NCBI GenBank assembly: GCA_023896275.1
Contig: MLDA01000008.1
Span: 1 to 64,000, forward strand
Source: Kocuria rosea subsp. polaris
GTDB lineage: Bacteria > Actinomycetota > Actinomycetes > Actinomycetales > Micrococcaceae
Direction of reading: 5' to 3'
DNA: 64,000 nt
In this document: one piece after another, positions 1-9,046 of the stretch
Numbering within the stretch: the first letter of the stretch is position 1
Layout of the letters: each line of letters starts with the position of its first letter
Position numbers and translations under genes: made by a program
The notes under the pieces: model-generated
What the model saw: only the letters and a program-made list of their open reading frames with translations
What the model was told of the DNA's origin: nothing
Databases searched by the model: none

Positions 1-676
1 CGGCGACAGTTGCCGACGCCAACTCGCGGGCGGTCTCGGCGTCGAGCCCCAGCTTCTCGCCGGCGGCGGCCATGGCCTCGGCCAGATAGAAGACGTAGGC
101 GGGGCCGGAGCCGGAGACCGCGGTGACGGCCTCGATGAGGTCCTCGGGCACGACCTTGACGACGCCCGCGCCCGCGTAGAGCGTCACGACGTTCGCCAGG
201 GTCTGCTCGTCCACGCCCGCACCGGCGGCGAGGCCCACGGCGCCCAAGCCGACCGTCAGCGGCGTGTTCGGCATGGAGCGGACCACGGGCTGGCCGTCGT
301 TCAGGGCGGCCTCAAGCGCGGCGACGGTGATGCCGGCGGCCACGGAGACGACGGCGGCGGTCGGCTTGAGCGCGCCGGCGATCTCCCGGGACAACTCCAG
401 GATGCCGACGGGCTTCACGCCGAGGAAGACGACGTCGGCATCCGCCACGGCGGTCAGGTTCGCGTTCGCGTCGTCCTCGGTGGCGAGGGCGTTGACGCCG
501 GTCTCCTCCGCCAGGGCCACGGCCTTGGCGGGGGTGCGCACGGTCGCGGTGATGCGCTCCGGTGCGTGCCCGGAGGCGATGATCCCGCGCATGATCGCGC
601 CGTTCATGGATCCGGTGCCGAGGAAGGCGAGTTTCAGGTCAGCGGTCGAGTTCTGTTCAGTGTTGTTCTCGGGCAT
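1..676 (-). CDS. proC: Pyrroline-5-carboxylate reductase ProC, 3' end cut by window
   Basis: Last enzyme of proline synthesis: reduces 1-pyrroline-5-carboxylate with NAD(P)H in the cytoplasm. The ATG at 676 gives MPENNTEQNSTADLKLAFLG; the Rossmann motif FLGTGSMNGAIMRG follows at about residue 19. Further family motifs visible are VFLGVKP, the segment VVRSMPNTP and VSGSGPAYVFYLAEAM. About 225 codons lie in the window and the stop is beyond base 1, so the C-terminal dimerisation helices are missing only because of the window edge. A -10-like hexamer (CACAAT on the minus strand, 688-683) ends 6 nt before the ATG, which fits leaderless transcription. It is the last gene visible of the leftmost minus-strand run. 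Confidence 0.93.
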   Translation of the reverse strand, partial: MPENNTEQNSTADLKLAFLGTGSMNGAIMRGIIASGHAPERITATVRTPAKAVALAEETGVNALATEDDANANLTAVADADVVFLGVKPVGILELSREIAGALKPTAAVVSVAAGITVAALEAALNDGQPVVRSMPNTPLTVGLGAVGLAAGAGVDEQTLANVVTLYAGAGVVKVVPEDLIEAVTAVSGSGPAYVFYLAEAMAAAGEKLGLDAETARELASATVA

Positions 677-728
677 CTGGCCATTGTGTCAACGAACTCT
701 CCCGAATCCCAGCCGCGTCCGAGAGCGG

Positions 729-1559
729 TTACCGGGCCCCGGCCTGCTCGCCGCCGGGAGGCGCCGGCTCCTCGTTTCGCGGAGCCAGGTGAGCGCGGGC
801 GAAGTCGAGGGTCTCAGCCAGCCACTCCTCGCGGCGGCCGGCGCCCTTTGCACCGCGGGTGGCTACCTCGACGGCGACGACACCCTGCCATTTCGTGTCG
901 CGCAGGTGGTGCATCGCTTCGGTCACGGGCTGGGTGCCGCGGCCGGGCACGAGGTGTTCGTCCTTGCCGTTGTTCTGGCCGTCGCACAGGTGCACGTGTG
1001 TGAGCCGCTCGCCCAGATCCTTGAACGCCTGGTGCGAATCCATCGTCGCGATCGCGGCGTGCGAGAAGTCCCACGTGACGAAGTCGTAGGGCTGCGGGAC
1101 CGGGTTCCAGTGCGGCAGGTACATCTTGGCCTCGCGGCCGCGGGCCCGCCACGGGTACATGTTCTCGACGGCGATCCGCACGCCGGTTTCCTCGTAGATG
1201 CGCTTGACGCCGGCGGCGAATCCCGTCGCGTAGGTGCCCTGCCAGCGGAACGGGGGGTGCGCGACGACGACGTCGCACCCGACCTCGCGGGCGAGCTGGG
1301 CGCTGCGCTCCATCTTGTTCCACGCCGAGCCCCAGACCTGCTGGGTGAGCAGCAGCGTCGGCGCGTGGATGGCGTGGATCGGCTGGTCGTAGCGCTCGAC
1401 GAGGGAGAGCAGCTGGCGCGCGTCCTGGGAGATCTTGTTGCCGGTCACCATGACCTCGACGCCGTCGTAACCGAGGTCGTGGGAGACCGAGAACGCGTCG
1501 TGCACGTTCAGCGGGTAGACGGATGCGCTGGAGAGAACCACGGGCGGTACGGCGGTCAT
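729..1559 (-). CDS. Sugar phosphate isomerase/epimerase-type TIM-barrel protein
   Basis: A 276-aa protein of the xylose-isomerase-like TIM-barrel superfamily (AP endonuclease 2 fold). Visible metal-ligand-type segments are VVVAHPP, IAVENMYPW, WDFSHAAIA, LTHVHLCDG and the late VVAVEVATR, in the order expected for the divalent-metal site at the barrel mouth. The substrate cannot be deduced. Its start overlaps the stop of the Ppx/GppA gene by 4 bases (ATGA), so the two are probably co-translated. proC follows 52 bases downstream on the same strand. The C-terminus is a proline/glycine-rich tail that is unlikely to be structured. Confidence 0.85.
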   Translation of the reverse strand: MTAVPPVVLSSASVYPLNVHDAFSVSHDLGYDGVEVMVTGNKISQDARQLLSLVERYDQPIHAIHAPTLLLTQQVWGSAWNKMERSAQLAREVGCDVVVAHPPFRWQGTYATGFAAGVKRIYEETGVRIAVENMYPWRARGREAKMYLPHWNPVPQPYDFVTWDFSHAAIATMDSHQAFKDLGERLTHVHLCDGQNNGKDEHLVPGRGTQPVTEAMHHLRDTKWQGVVAVEVATRGAKGAGRREEWLAETLDFARAHLAPRNEEPAPPGGEQAGAR

Positions 1560-2644
1560 ACTGGGCTCCCGTCGGAGGCGGTCAAGTGGTGCGCGTCCCT
1601 CCGGCCGACGTCGGACGGTGTCGCCGCCGACGGTGAGACGCCGGGCTCGCGTCGCTGCTGCTTGAGCAGTTCAACGTGCCCCACCCCTACCGTATCGCCG
1701 TAGGGTGCCGGGCTGTCCAGCAAAAGGTGGTCAAAACGTCGCAGGATGAGGCCCTCGCGCAGGGCCCACGGGCAGATCTTGAGGGATTTGACCTTCATCA
1801 CGGCCATCGCCTCGTGGGCGACGATCGCGCCGGCGAGCAACTGCGGGGCCCTGAGGGCCGAGACGCCCGGCAGTTCCGCGCGATGGGCGTGGGTCATGGC
1901 GGCCAGCCGGTTCATCCAGAGCTTCAGATCCTCGCGCCTCAGCACGCGCTTGACGTAGGGGCCCTCCCCCGAGGGCGCGGCACCCGTCACGCGGGCCAGC
2001 GAACGGAACGTCTTCGACGTCGCGGCGACCAGATCCGGCTTCCCCGAGGCGAGCATCTGGGCCGCCGGTTCCGCCAACGTCTCGCGGACGTGGCTGCGCA
2101 GGGCTTTGATGTCGGAGATCGACGGCGGGTCCTCCGGCAGCCAATCCCGGGTCAGCCGGCCGGCGCCCAACGGCACCGAGCGGGCGATGCGGGGGAACTC
2201 GTCGGTGCCAACGGCCATCTCGAACGAGCCGCCGCCGATGTCGAGCTCGAGGATGTTGTTGGCCTGCCAGCCGAACCAGCGCCGCACGGCGTAGTACGTC
2301 ATGCCGGCTTCCTGCTCACCCGTCAGCTCCGTCAGGTGCACGCCGGTCTCGGTCGCGACGCGATCGAGCACGGCGACTCCGTTGGCGGATTCGCGGATGG
2401 CGGACGTGCAGAACGCCAGCATGTCGACCGCGCCGTGTTTGACCGCGAACTCGTTGGCCTCGAGGACGAAGTCGAGCAGTTCGCGCTGGCCGGCCTCGTT
2501 GATCGCGCCGTCGTCGTCGAGGTACGCGACGAGCGAGAGCGGCCGCTTGTGCGAGGCGAACGCGACGGGGCGCGCGCCCGGGTACGCATCCACCAGCAAC
2601 AGGTGGACGGTGTTGGAACCGATGTCCAGAACTCCCAGGCGCAC
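1556..2644 (-). CDS. Ppx/GppA-family exopolyphosphatase
   Basis: A 362-aa member of the sugar-kinase/Hsp70 fold exopolyphosphatase and pppGpp phosphohydrolase family, acting on inorganic polyphosphate and/or (p)ppGpp in the cytoplasm. Motifs are the N-terminal phosphate-binding loop VLDIGSNTVHLLLVD (residues 4-18), the FCTSAIRES segment near residue 80, and the second phosphate loop LELDIGGGSFEMAVG with its catalytic-type Glu upstream (GEQEAGMTY). It lacks the C-terminal HD-like domain of E. coli Ppx, as is usual for the short actinobacterial paralogues. The GTG start at 2644 has the ribosome-binding sequence GGGAGG 6 nt upstream. The gene lies 14 nt below topA. Confidence 0.9.
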   Translation of the reverse strand: MRLGVLDIGSNTVHLLLVDAYPGARPVAFASHKRPLSLVAYLDDDGAINEAGQRELLDFVLEANEFAVKHGAVDMLAFCTSAIRESANGVAVLDRVATETGVHLTELTGEQEAGMTYYAVRRWFGWQANNILELDIGGGSFEMAVGTDEFPRIARSVPLGAGRLTRDWLPEDPPSISDIKALRSHVRETLAEPAAQMLASGKPDLVAATSKTFRSLARVTGAAPSGEGPYVKRVLRREDLKLWMNRLAAMTHAHRAELPGVSALRAPQLLAGAIVAHEAMAVMKVKSLKICPWALREGLILRRFDHLLLDSPAPYGDTVGVGHVELLKQQRREPGVSPSAATPSDVGRRDAHHLTASDGSPV

Positions 2645-2658
2645 GCTCTACCTCCCGG

Positions 2659-5427
2659 CTATTTCTTCTTGGCCGCGGGCTTCTTGGCCGGTGCCTTGCG
2701 GGCCGGCGTCGTGGCCTTCTTGGCGCCCCGCTTGACCGGCCCCTTGGCTCGCTTCTCGGCGAGCAGCTCGATCGCGCTCTCGCGCGTGAGCTCCTCCACC
2801 GACGACGACCGCGGGACGGTGATGTTCGTCTCGCCGTCCGTGATGTACGGGCCGAAGCGGCCGTCCTTGACGACGATGGCCTTACCCGAGGTCGGGTCCT
2901 CACCGAACTCCGCCAGGGGCGGGGTGGCCGCGCGGCGTCCGCGCTGCTTCGGCTGGGCGTAGATCGCGTTGGCCTCTTCGAGCGTGATCGTGAAGATCTG
3001 CTCCTCGGATTCGATCGACCGCGAGTCCGTGCCCTTCTTCAGGTACGGGCCGAAACGCCCGTTCTGCACGGTGATCTCCTTGCCCTCCTCGTCCGCGCCG
3101 AGCACGCGCGGCAGCGAGAGGATCTTGAGGGCGTCCTCGAGGGTGACCGTCTCGACGCTCATGGTCTTGAACAGCGAGCCCGTTCGCGGCTTGACCTTGG
3201 CCGGCTTCTTCTTGGGCTTCGGCTTGCCGTTCTTGTAGTACTCGGTCGGCATCGCCTCGAGTTCCTCGTCGGTCATCTCCGTGACGACCTCGGTGACGTA
3301 GGGCCCGTAGCGGCCGTCCTTCGCCACGATCGGGCGACCCGATTCCGGGTCGATGCCGAGCTCGCGCTCCTCCGGCCCCTGCTGCTCCATGAGCTCGACG
3401 GCCTTCTCGGCCGTCAATTCGTCGGGGGCGAGGTCCTCGGGCACATTCACGCGCTGCGGGGCCGTGCCCTCCGGCGAGTCGGCCGGGACCGGCTTCTCCA
3501 GGTAGGGGCCGAACTTGCCCACGCGCAGCACGATGCCCTCAGCGATCTCGACCGAGTTGATGGCGCGCGCGTCGATGTCGCCGAGGTTGTCGACGACGTC
3601 GCGCAGACCGCGCACATCGGCATCGCCGAAGTAGAAGTGCTGCAGCCAGGCGCCGCGGCCTTTGTGCCCCTTGGCGATCTCGTCGAGATCGTCCTCGAGC
3701 CGGGCGGTGAAGCCGTAGTCCACATACTGGCCGAAGTGCTCCTCGAGCAGGCGGACCACGGAGAACGCGATCCAGCTCGGCACCAGGGCGCTGCCGCGCT
3801 TGGTCACGTAGCCGCGATCCATGATCGTCGTGATGGTCGGCGCGAACGTCGACGGGCGACCGATCTCGCGAGCCTCCAGCTCGGCGACGATCGACGCCTC
3901 GGTGTAGCGCGCCGGCGGCGTCGTCTCGTGCCCGGAGGCCTCGATCCCGGAGGCGCCCAGGGCGTCGCCTTCGGCCAGCTGCGGCAGGCGACGCTCGCCG
4001 TCGGCCGCTTCCTTCTCCTCCTCGGAGACGTCTTTGCCCTCCTCATAGGCGGCCATGAAGCCGCGGAAGGTGATGACGGTGCCGGACGCTGCGAACTCGG
4101 CGGCGCGGCCGTCGGTCGCGGTGCCGATCAGTCGCACCGAGGCGGTCGAGCCCTTGGCGTCGGCCATCTGCGAGGCGACGGTGCGCTTCCAGATCAGCTC
4201 GTAGAGCTTGAACTCGTCCCCCGAGAGCTGGCTGCGCACATCTCGGGGCCGGCGGAACGAGTCGCCGGCGGGGCGCACGGCCTCGTGGGCCTCCTGCGCG
4301 TTCTCGCTCTTGCCCTTGTAGTAGCGGGGCTTCTCCGGCACGAACTCGCCGCCGTAGAGCTCCTTCGCCTGGCGCCGGGCGGCGCCGATGGCCTCGTTCG
4401 ACAGCGCGACCGAGTCGGTACGCATATACGTGATGTAGCCGTTCTCGTACAGCCGCTGTGCGATCTGCATGGTGTTGCGCGAAGACCAGCGCAGCTTGCG
4501 GGAGGCCTCCTGCTGCAGGGTCGACGTCGTGAACGGGGCGGCCGGGCGGCGCGTGTACGGCTTGGTCTCGACGCCGGAGACGGCGAACTCCGCCTCGGCG
4601 AGGCCGGCGGCCAGCGAGGTCGCGGCCTCCTCGTCCAGACGCACGACGCCGGCGCTCGCCTTGGCGCCGCGGGCCTCCTTGAGCTGGCCGCGGTCGTCGA
4701 AGTCGCGGCCGGTGGCCACGCGGGCACCGTCGACCGAGGAGAGCTTGGCTTTGAAGGCCTCGCCGGCGCCGGTCGCGAACTCACCGGTCAGGTCCCAGTA
4801 GCCGGCGGCGCGGAACGCCATGCGCTCGCGTTCGCGCTCCACCACGAGACGGGTCGCGACCGACTGCACGCGGCCTGCCGAGAGGCCGCGGGCGATCTTG
4901 CGCCAGAGCACCGGGGAGATCTCGTAGCCGTAGAGGCGATCGAGCACGCGGCGGGTCTCCTGCGCGTCGACGAGGTCCGTGTCGAGTTCGCGGATGTTGT
5001 CGAGGGCCCTGGCGATGCCCTCCTTGGTGATCTCCGTGAAGGCCATGCGGTGCACGGGGACCTTGGGCTTGAGCACCTCGAGCAGGTGCCACGCGATGGC
5101 TTCGCCTTCGCGATCGGCATCGGTTGCGAGATAGAGCTCGTCGGCGTCCTTGAGCGCAGCCTTGAGCTCGGACACCTTCTTCTTCTTGTCCGGATTGACG
5201 ACGTAGTACGGCTCGAAGTCGTTGTCCAGGTCGATGGCGAACTTGCCGACGGACGTCTTCTTCAGCTCGGTGGGCAGCTCGGAGGGCTGCGGCAGATCAC
5301 GGATGTGTCCCACGGAAGCGTCCACGACGAAGCCCTCGCCCAGGTACTTGGCGATCGACTTGCTCTTGGCCGGGGACTCTACGATGACTAGCTTCTTGCC
5401 GGTCTTTACCTTCGCCTTGGCGGGCAC
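2659..5427 (-). CDS. topA: DNA topoisomerase I TopA
   Basis: Type IA topoisomerase (922 aa) that relaxes negative supercoils. The TOPRIM domain is at the N-terminus (LVIVESPAKSKSI and DADREGEAIAWHL), and the active-site tyrosine lies in YITYMRTDSVALS. After the catalytic core come four to five repeats of the Topo_C type, each with a GxxGPY motif (GKFGPYLEK, GRYGPYVTE, GRFGPYLKK, GRFGPYITD). There are no zinc-finger cysteines. The tail is Lys/Ala-rich (KKATTPARKAPAKKPAAKKK), typical of actinobacterial TopA, where the basic tail aids processivity. I place the start at GTG 5427 because AGGAG lies just upstream and the conserved domain begins a few residues later; an ATG 17 codons upstream keeps the frame open but adds no conserved sequence. 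Confidence 0.97.
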   Translation of the reverse strand: MPAKAKVKTGKKLVIVESPAKSKSIAKYLGEGFVVDASVGHIRDLPQPSELPTELKKTSVGKFAIDLDNDFEPYYVVNPDKKKKVSELKAALKDADELYLATDADREGEAIAWHLLEVLKPKVPVHRMAFTEITKEGIARALDNIRELDTDLVDAQETRRVLDRLYGYEISPVLWRKIARGLSAGRVQSVATRLVVERERERMAFRAAGYWDLTGEFATGAGEAFKAKLSSVDGARVATGRDFDDRGQLKEARGAKASAGVVRLDEEAATSLAAGLAEAEFAVSGVETKPYTRRPAAPFTTSTLQQEASRKLRWSSRNTMQIAQRLYENGYITYMRTDSVALSNEAIGAARRQAKELYGGEFVPEKPRYYKGKSENAQEAHEAVRPAGDSFRRPRDVRSQLSGDEFKLYELIWKRTVASQMADAKGSTASVRLIGTATDGRAAEFAASGTVITFRGFMAAYEEGKDVSEEEKEAADGERRLPQLAEGDALGASGIEASGHETTPPARYTEASIVAELEAREIGRPSTFAPTITTIMDRGYVTKRGSALVPSWIAFSVVRLLEEHFGQYVDYGFTARLEDDLDEIAKGHKGRGAWLQHFYFGDADVRGLRDVVDNLGDIDARAINSVEIAEGIVLRVGKFGPYLEKPVPADSPEGTAPQRVNVPEDLAPDELTAEKAVELMEQQGPEERELGIDPESGRPIVAKDGRYGPYVTEVVTEMTDEELEAMPTEYYKNGKPKPKKKPAKVKPRTGSLFKTMSVETVTLEDALKILSLPRVLGADEEGKEITVQNGRFGPYLKKGTDSRSIESEEQIFTITLEEANAIYAQPKQRGRRAATPPLAEFGEDPTSGKAIVVKDGRFGPYITDGETNITVPRSSSVEELTRESAIELLAEKRAKGPVKRGAKKATTPARKAPAKKPAAKKK

Positions 5428-5513
5428 AACACTCCTATTAGCTGCCGGGGACGAGCGGATGGGGCCCGTGAACTTCACGAATCCCGCTCATACTCGCACT
5501 AGGTTAGCGGTTT

Positions 5514-6158
5514 CTACCTCTTCGGCAAGCCGGGCCGCGTCCACGGCTGCTCTCCGGCGGTCGGTTCCGTCTCGTCGAACTCCGGCAGGATGGAGAGCAT
5601 GTAGTACACACGCTTGGCGTCCACACTTCGTTCCTCGGGGCCGGCCATCTCCTCGTATTCCTTCATCAGGTCGTAGACGCGCGTCATGAATTCCTGGCGC
5701 TTCTCGTCGTTGAGGAAGACCATGCCGGTGGTCAGGACGGGGGCACGGTCCGCGGGTGGCTCGATTCCGGACTTCGCCTCGGCCTCGCGCCGGGCGATCT
5801 CAGCGGCGAGACGCTCGCGGAAGGCGCCCAGCTGGACGTTGAGGAAGGCGCTCTTGGCGGAGGGGGTCTGGTTGAACGACTCGACGATCAGGCGGTCACC
5901 GGCTGCCTTCCAGCGCCGCTCGCGCGCGTCGCCCTCGCTGGCGGCACGTTCGACGTAGCCGTACTTCTCCAGTGCGCGCAGGTGGTAGCTCATGGCGCTC
6001 GGCGTCAGCTTGCAGCGTGAGGCCAGCTCCGTGGCCGTGCGGCTGGACTGCGACGCGAAGAGCTCCTCCAGCGCCTCGAGCCGCGCCTCGTGCGCGAGGG
6101 CTCGGATCGCCTGCGGGTCGTTGATGACGACCGGGTTGTCGGTCCTAATGCGAGGCAC
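5514..6158 (-). CDS. ArsR-like winged-helix transcriptional regulator
   Basis: A 214-aa DNA-binding protein. The N-terminal winged helix (about residues 15-90) reads ALAHEARLEALEELF, then ATELASRCKLTPSAMSYHLRALEKYGYVERA, the helix-turn-helix and wing of the ArsR/HTH_20 group. The C-terminal half is mainly helical (FRERLAAEIARREAEAKS, then MVFLNDEKRQEFMTRVYDLM) and probably serves dimerisation or ligand sensing; no Cys-rich metal site is present. Start is GTG 6158 with GGAAGG upstream. It sits in the same direction as topA but 86 nt above it, so it may have its own promoter. The target is unknown. Confidence 0.85.
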   Translation of the reverse strand: MPRIRTDNPVVINDPQAIRALAHEARLEALEELFASQSSRTATELASRCKLTPSAMSYHLRALEKYGYVERAASEGDARERRWKAAGDRLIVESFNQTPSAKSAFLNVQLGAFRERLAAEIARREAEAKSGIEPPADRAPVLTTGMVFLNDEKRQEFMTRVYDLMKEYEEMAGPEERSVDAKRVYYMLSILPEFDETEPTAGEQPWTRPGLPKR

Positions 6159-6271
6159 GGTGGGACACCTTCCGGGTGGCTTTCACGTCGCCACCGGAGG
6201 AGGGACGCGCGGCTTGGCGCGCGATCCCGGTCCGTCCGACGCTGCACGTGTGATAGGTCATAGCGGAAACC

Positions 6272-7933
6272 TTAGCGTCTCTGGACAGTTTGAGTGAGAA
6301 AACCTTCGAGAATAAGTCGCCGCGCGCCGGCGAGCAGCGTCGGTTTCAGCTCCGGGTCGTCCTCGCCGAGCAGCGCGGCGATGGCCGAGACGATCTGCCC
6401 GATGCTCAGCTCCCCGTCGCACGCCGAGACGAGCCCCGCCTCCGCTGTGCTCAGCAGGCTGGTCCGGCGCAGACCGGCGCCCTGACGCAACAGGATCACT
6501 CCCGGGTGCTCGGCGCCGGGGCGCTGGTGGCGCTCCTCAGTCACGTCATCGGCGACGACGACGTGCAGCCGGCCGAGCGCCTCGTCCGCCTCCCGCTCGG
6601 ATCCGCCCAGTGCGCCCGCTGCGGCCAACGAATCGGCCGCGGCGATCGCCGAGGCCAGGTGCGGGCCGAGCGGCTGCTCGATCGGATGCTCGATGCTCTC
6701 GAACCGGCGCCCCACCGGGCGGGTCGCCGCGACTGCGCCGTCGTCGTGCCCGGCGGGCCGGCGCAGCCAGACCATGCCGAAGCCGATGCTTTCGACATCG
6801 CGCGAAGCGAAGTCGGCGAGGTAGTCGGCGTAGCGGCGCCGGTAGTGTTCCGGGTCGCGGGCCTCGGCGGCGTCGCGCAGCCAGACCTCGGCGTACTGCA
6901 GCGGCGACTCCACGTCCCGCTGGACGAACCAGGCCTCGGCGTCGACCTCGGCTGCGGCTCCGCGGCCGAGCCAGGACGCCGGCCGGTCGAACCAGTGCGC
7001 GTCCTCCGCGCGGACCTCCCAGTTCGCGAGCAGCTGGGCGGTGCCGCCCGGAGTCAGCAAGCCCGGCAGCCCGCTGACGAGTTCGGCGACGAGGCGGTCG
7101 CCGGCGAGGCCGCCGTCGCGGTACGTGAACCGCTCCCCCTCCCCCGGGGCGCGCGGGGTGATCACGAACGGCGGGTTGGAGACGATCAGGTCGAACCGCT
7201 CGGACGCGACGGGCTCCAGCAGGCTGCCGCGGCGCAGATCGACGCGCCCGCCGAGATTCGCCGGGTCGATGCCGAGCGCGGCGTGATTGAGCAGCAGGTT
7301 GAACCGCGTGAACGCGAGCGCGCGTTCGGAAACGTCGGTGGCCGTGACGTGCTGGGCGTGGGCGAGCAGGTGGAACGTCTGGATTCCGCAGCCGGTGCCA
7401 AGGTCGAGGGCGCGTGCCGCGGGCCGGCGGATCGTCGTCTGCGCGAGCGTCAGCGACGCCTGCCCGATGCCCAAAACGTGGTCGGCGCGCAGCACGCCGG
7501 CGCGGCGGTGCGAACCGAGATCGGAGGCGACCCAGAGCTCCGCGTCGGCGTCGGAGGCGTGCGGGCGCAGGTCGACGCGGGCGATCGCGTCGTCCCCGGC
7601 CAGATCGACCAGACCCAGCGCGGCCAGGCCGGCGGCACCGGTGCGCGGCAGGGCGGCGTCGATGTCCTCGGCCGGCACGGGCTCGCCGATCAGGAACAGG
7701 TCGACGACCGCGGCCAGCGACCGCTCGTGCCCCTCGGTCCCGGAGGCCCGGAGGGCGGCGAGCGCGATGCGCGCCGGGACCGTCTGGTCCCGGCCCAGCG
7801 CGCCGTGCGCTTCCGCCCCCAGCAGGGAGGTGATGTCGTCGAAGTAATAGTGCGCCTCGCGCAGGTCGGCGGCGAGGGCGTCGAGGCGCGCTTGGTCGTC
7901 GCTGACGGGCGCGTCGGGCACGACGGCGCTCAC
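6272..7933 (-). CDS. Large SAM-dependent methyltransferase (HemK/RsmC-like core)
   Basis: A 553-aa protein. The central Rossmann methyltransferase (about residues 150-330) carries [16 protein letters not shown] for SAM binding and the adenine/amide-modifying signature [13 protein letters not shown] (NPPF), as in HemK, RsmC and RlmG. An N-terminal helical domain and a C-terminal domain of about 200 residues flank it, an arrangement widespread in actinobacteria. The substrate is probably RNA or protein but is not known. GTG 7933 is chosen because it overlaps the trhO stop as GTGA, implying coupled translation; an in-frame extension 50 codons upstream would lie inside trhO. Confidence 0.85.
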   Translation of the reverse strand: MSAVVPDAPVSDDQARLDALAADLREAHYYFDDITSLLGAEAHGALGRDQTVPARIALAALRASGTEGHERSLAAVVDLFLIGEPVPAEDIDAALPRTGAAGLAALGLVDLAGDDAIARVDLRPHASDADAELWVASDLGSHRRAGVLRADHVLGIGQASLTLAQTTIRRPAARALDLGTGCGIQTFHLLAHAQHVTATDVSERALAFTRFNLLLNHAALGIDPANLGGRVDLRRGSLLEPVASERFDLIVSNPPFVITPRAPGEGERFTYRDGGLAGDRLVAELVSGLPGLLTPGGTAQLLANWEVRAEDAHWFDRPASWLGRGAAAEVDAEAWFVQRDVESPLQYAEVWLRDAAEARDPEHYRRRYADYLADFASRDVESIGFGMVWLRRPAGHDDGAVAATRPVGRRFESIEHPIEQPLGPHLASAIAAADSLAAAGALGGSEREADEALGRLHVVVADDVTEERHQRPGAEHPGVILLRQGAGLRRTSLLSTAEAGLVSACDGELSIGQIVSAIAALLGEDDPELKPTLLAGARRLILEGFLTQTVQRR

Positions 7934-8841
7934 GCGCGGGCCTCGAGTTCGGCCGGCGCGCAGCCGGTGCACAGCCGCAGCGCGTCGTCGGCTGCGCACG
8001 TCGGGCAGAAAAGCCGCAGGTTCCGGCAGGACGGGTTGGAGCAGTTCTCGAACTTGTTCGTCGGCGCGTGGCAGCCGATGCACTGCCCGATCGTGACGGC
8101 GTCGGGCGTGAACTCCAGATGCATGCGCTTGTCGAAAACGTAGAGCGAGCCCTCCCAGAGCCCGGCGTCGCCGTACTTCTCGCCGTAGCGAACGATCCCG
8201 CCCGCCAGCTGGTAGACCTCGCGGAAGCCGCGCTTGACCATGAGCGAGGAGAGCACCTCGCAGCGGATCCCGCCGGTGCAGTAGGTGACGATCGGCTTGT
8301 CCTTGAGATCGTCGTACTTGCCGGAGTCGAGCTCCGCGATGAAGTCGTGTGTCGTCTCGACGTCGGGCACCACGGCGTTCTTGAACTTGCCGATCTGGGC
8401 CTCGAACGCGTTGCGGCCGTCGAAGAAGACGACCTCCTCGCCGGAGGCCCGCTTCGCTTCGACCAGGTCGTGCACCTCCTCTGGGCGCAGATGCGTGCCG
8501 CCGCCGACCACGCCGTCGGCGTCGACTTCGAGCTCCTCGGGGGCGCCGAAGGAGACGATTTCGGCGCGGACCTTCACGGAGATGCGTGGGAAATCCTCAG
8601 CCGAGCCCTCGGACCACTTGATGTCCATCTTCTTGAACGCCGAGTACTCGCGGGTCGCCTTCACGTAGGCCTTCACCGCCCGGATCTCGCCGCCGGCGGT
8701 GCCGTTGATGCCGTGTTCGGAGACGATGATGCGCCCGCGGAGCCCGTGTTGCTCGAGCAGCGAGCGCTGCCACAGGCGGACCGCCTCCGGGTCCGGCAGA
8801 GGGGCAAACGCATAGAAAAGGACGATTCGGTTCAAAGCCAC
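7930..8841 (-). CDS. trhO: tRNA uridine-34 hydroxylase TrhO (YceA/rhodanese family)
   Basis: A 303-aa enzyme that hydroxylates U34 of tRNA anticodons to ho5U, first step to cmo5U-type wobble bases. It has the TrhO N-terminal domain (residues 1-95, [13 protein letters not shown]), then a rhodanese domain (about 125-230) with catalytic Cys188 in the loop YCTGGIRCE. The C-terminal part is cysteine-rich ([29 protein letters not shown]), suggesting a zinc-binding knuckle. The GTG start at 8841 is preceded by TACCCT 7 nt upstream and no ribosome-binding site, so it looks leaderless. The following methyltransferase overlaps by 4 nt, so both may act on tRNA or the translation apparatus (inference). 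Confidence 0.92.
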   Translation of the reverse strand: MALNRIVLFYAFAPLPDPEAVRLWQRSLLEQHGLRGRIIVSEHGINGTAGGEIRAVKAYVKATREYSAFKKMDIKWSEGSAEDFPRISVKVRAEIVSFGAPEELEVDADGVVGGGTHLRPEEVHDLVEAKRASGEEVVFFDGRNAFEAQIGKFKNAVVPDVETTHDFIAELDSGKYDDLKDKPIVTYCTGGIRCEVLSSLMVKRGFREVYQLAGGIVRYGEKYGDAGLWEGSLYVFDKRMHLEFTPDAVTIGQCIGCHAPTNKFENCSNPSCRNLRLFCPTCAADDALRLCTGCAPAELEARA

Positions 8842-8848
8842 GCGTTAA

Positions 8849-8854
8849 AGGGTA
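8849..8854 (-). promoter_or_regulatory. -10 box of trhO, leaderless layout
   Basis: Minus-strand TACCCT (TAnnnT) ends 7 nt before the GTG at 8841, so transcription would start at or beside the start codon. There is no Shine-Dalgarno sequence in between. Confidence 0.55.
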
Positions 8855-8963
8855 CTGGCCGTGCCGCCGGGGTGTCCGACCGAGCCCGCTCGCCCGGCGC
8901 CGGGGCCGGTCGAACGCCGCCGTCGTCGGCTCCGTCTGAGCGGCACGACGGCGGCGCTCACCT

Positions 8964-9007
8964 GCGACGTTAACGTTGCTTTGCGGTTGGGCAACAGTTG
9001 GCAACCG
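8964..9007. promoter_or_regulatory. Nested palindromes between trhO and the GNAT gene
   Basis: Two dyads lie side by side in the divergent spacer. GCGACGTTAACGTTGC at 8964-8979 is symmetric at 14 of 16 positions around TTAA. CGGTTG at 8984-8989 pairs with CAACCG at 9002-9007 and encloses a TTGGGCAAC/TTGGCAAC near-repeat. They lie upstream of both predicted -10 boxes, where a regulator could act on either gene. The binding protein is unknown. Confidence 0.45.
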
Positions 9008-9034
9008 ACCCTGCACCACGGGCGAAACTCGGGG

Positions 9035-9040
9035 TAGGGT
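9035..9040 (+). promoter_or_regulatory. -10 box of the GNAT gene, leaderless layout
   Basis: TAGGGT ends 6 nt before the ATG at 9047. No ribosome-binding sequence lies between them. Confidence 0.5.
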
Positions 9041-9046
9041 CATCCC

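Noticed and set aside
3637-5391. 584-codon open frame opposite topA
   Set aside because: High-GC antisense shadow: composition is Gly/Ala/Arg/Leu-rich without domain motifs, whereas the minus strand encodes intact TopA.
6290-8143. 617-codon open frame opposite the methyltransferase and trhO
   Set aside because: Crosses two well-supported genes and has no recognisable motif; a shadow of G/C third-position bias.
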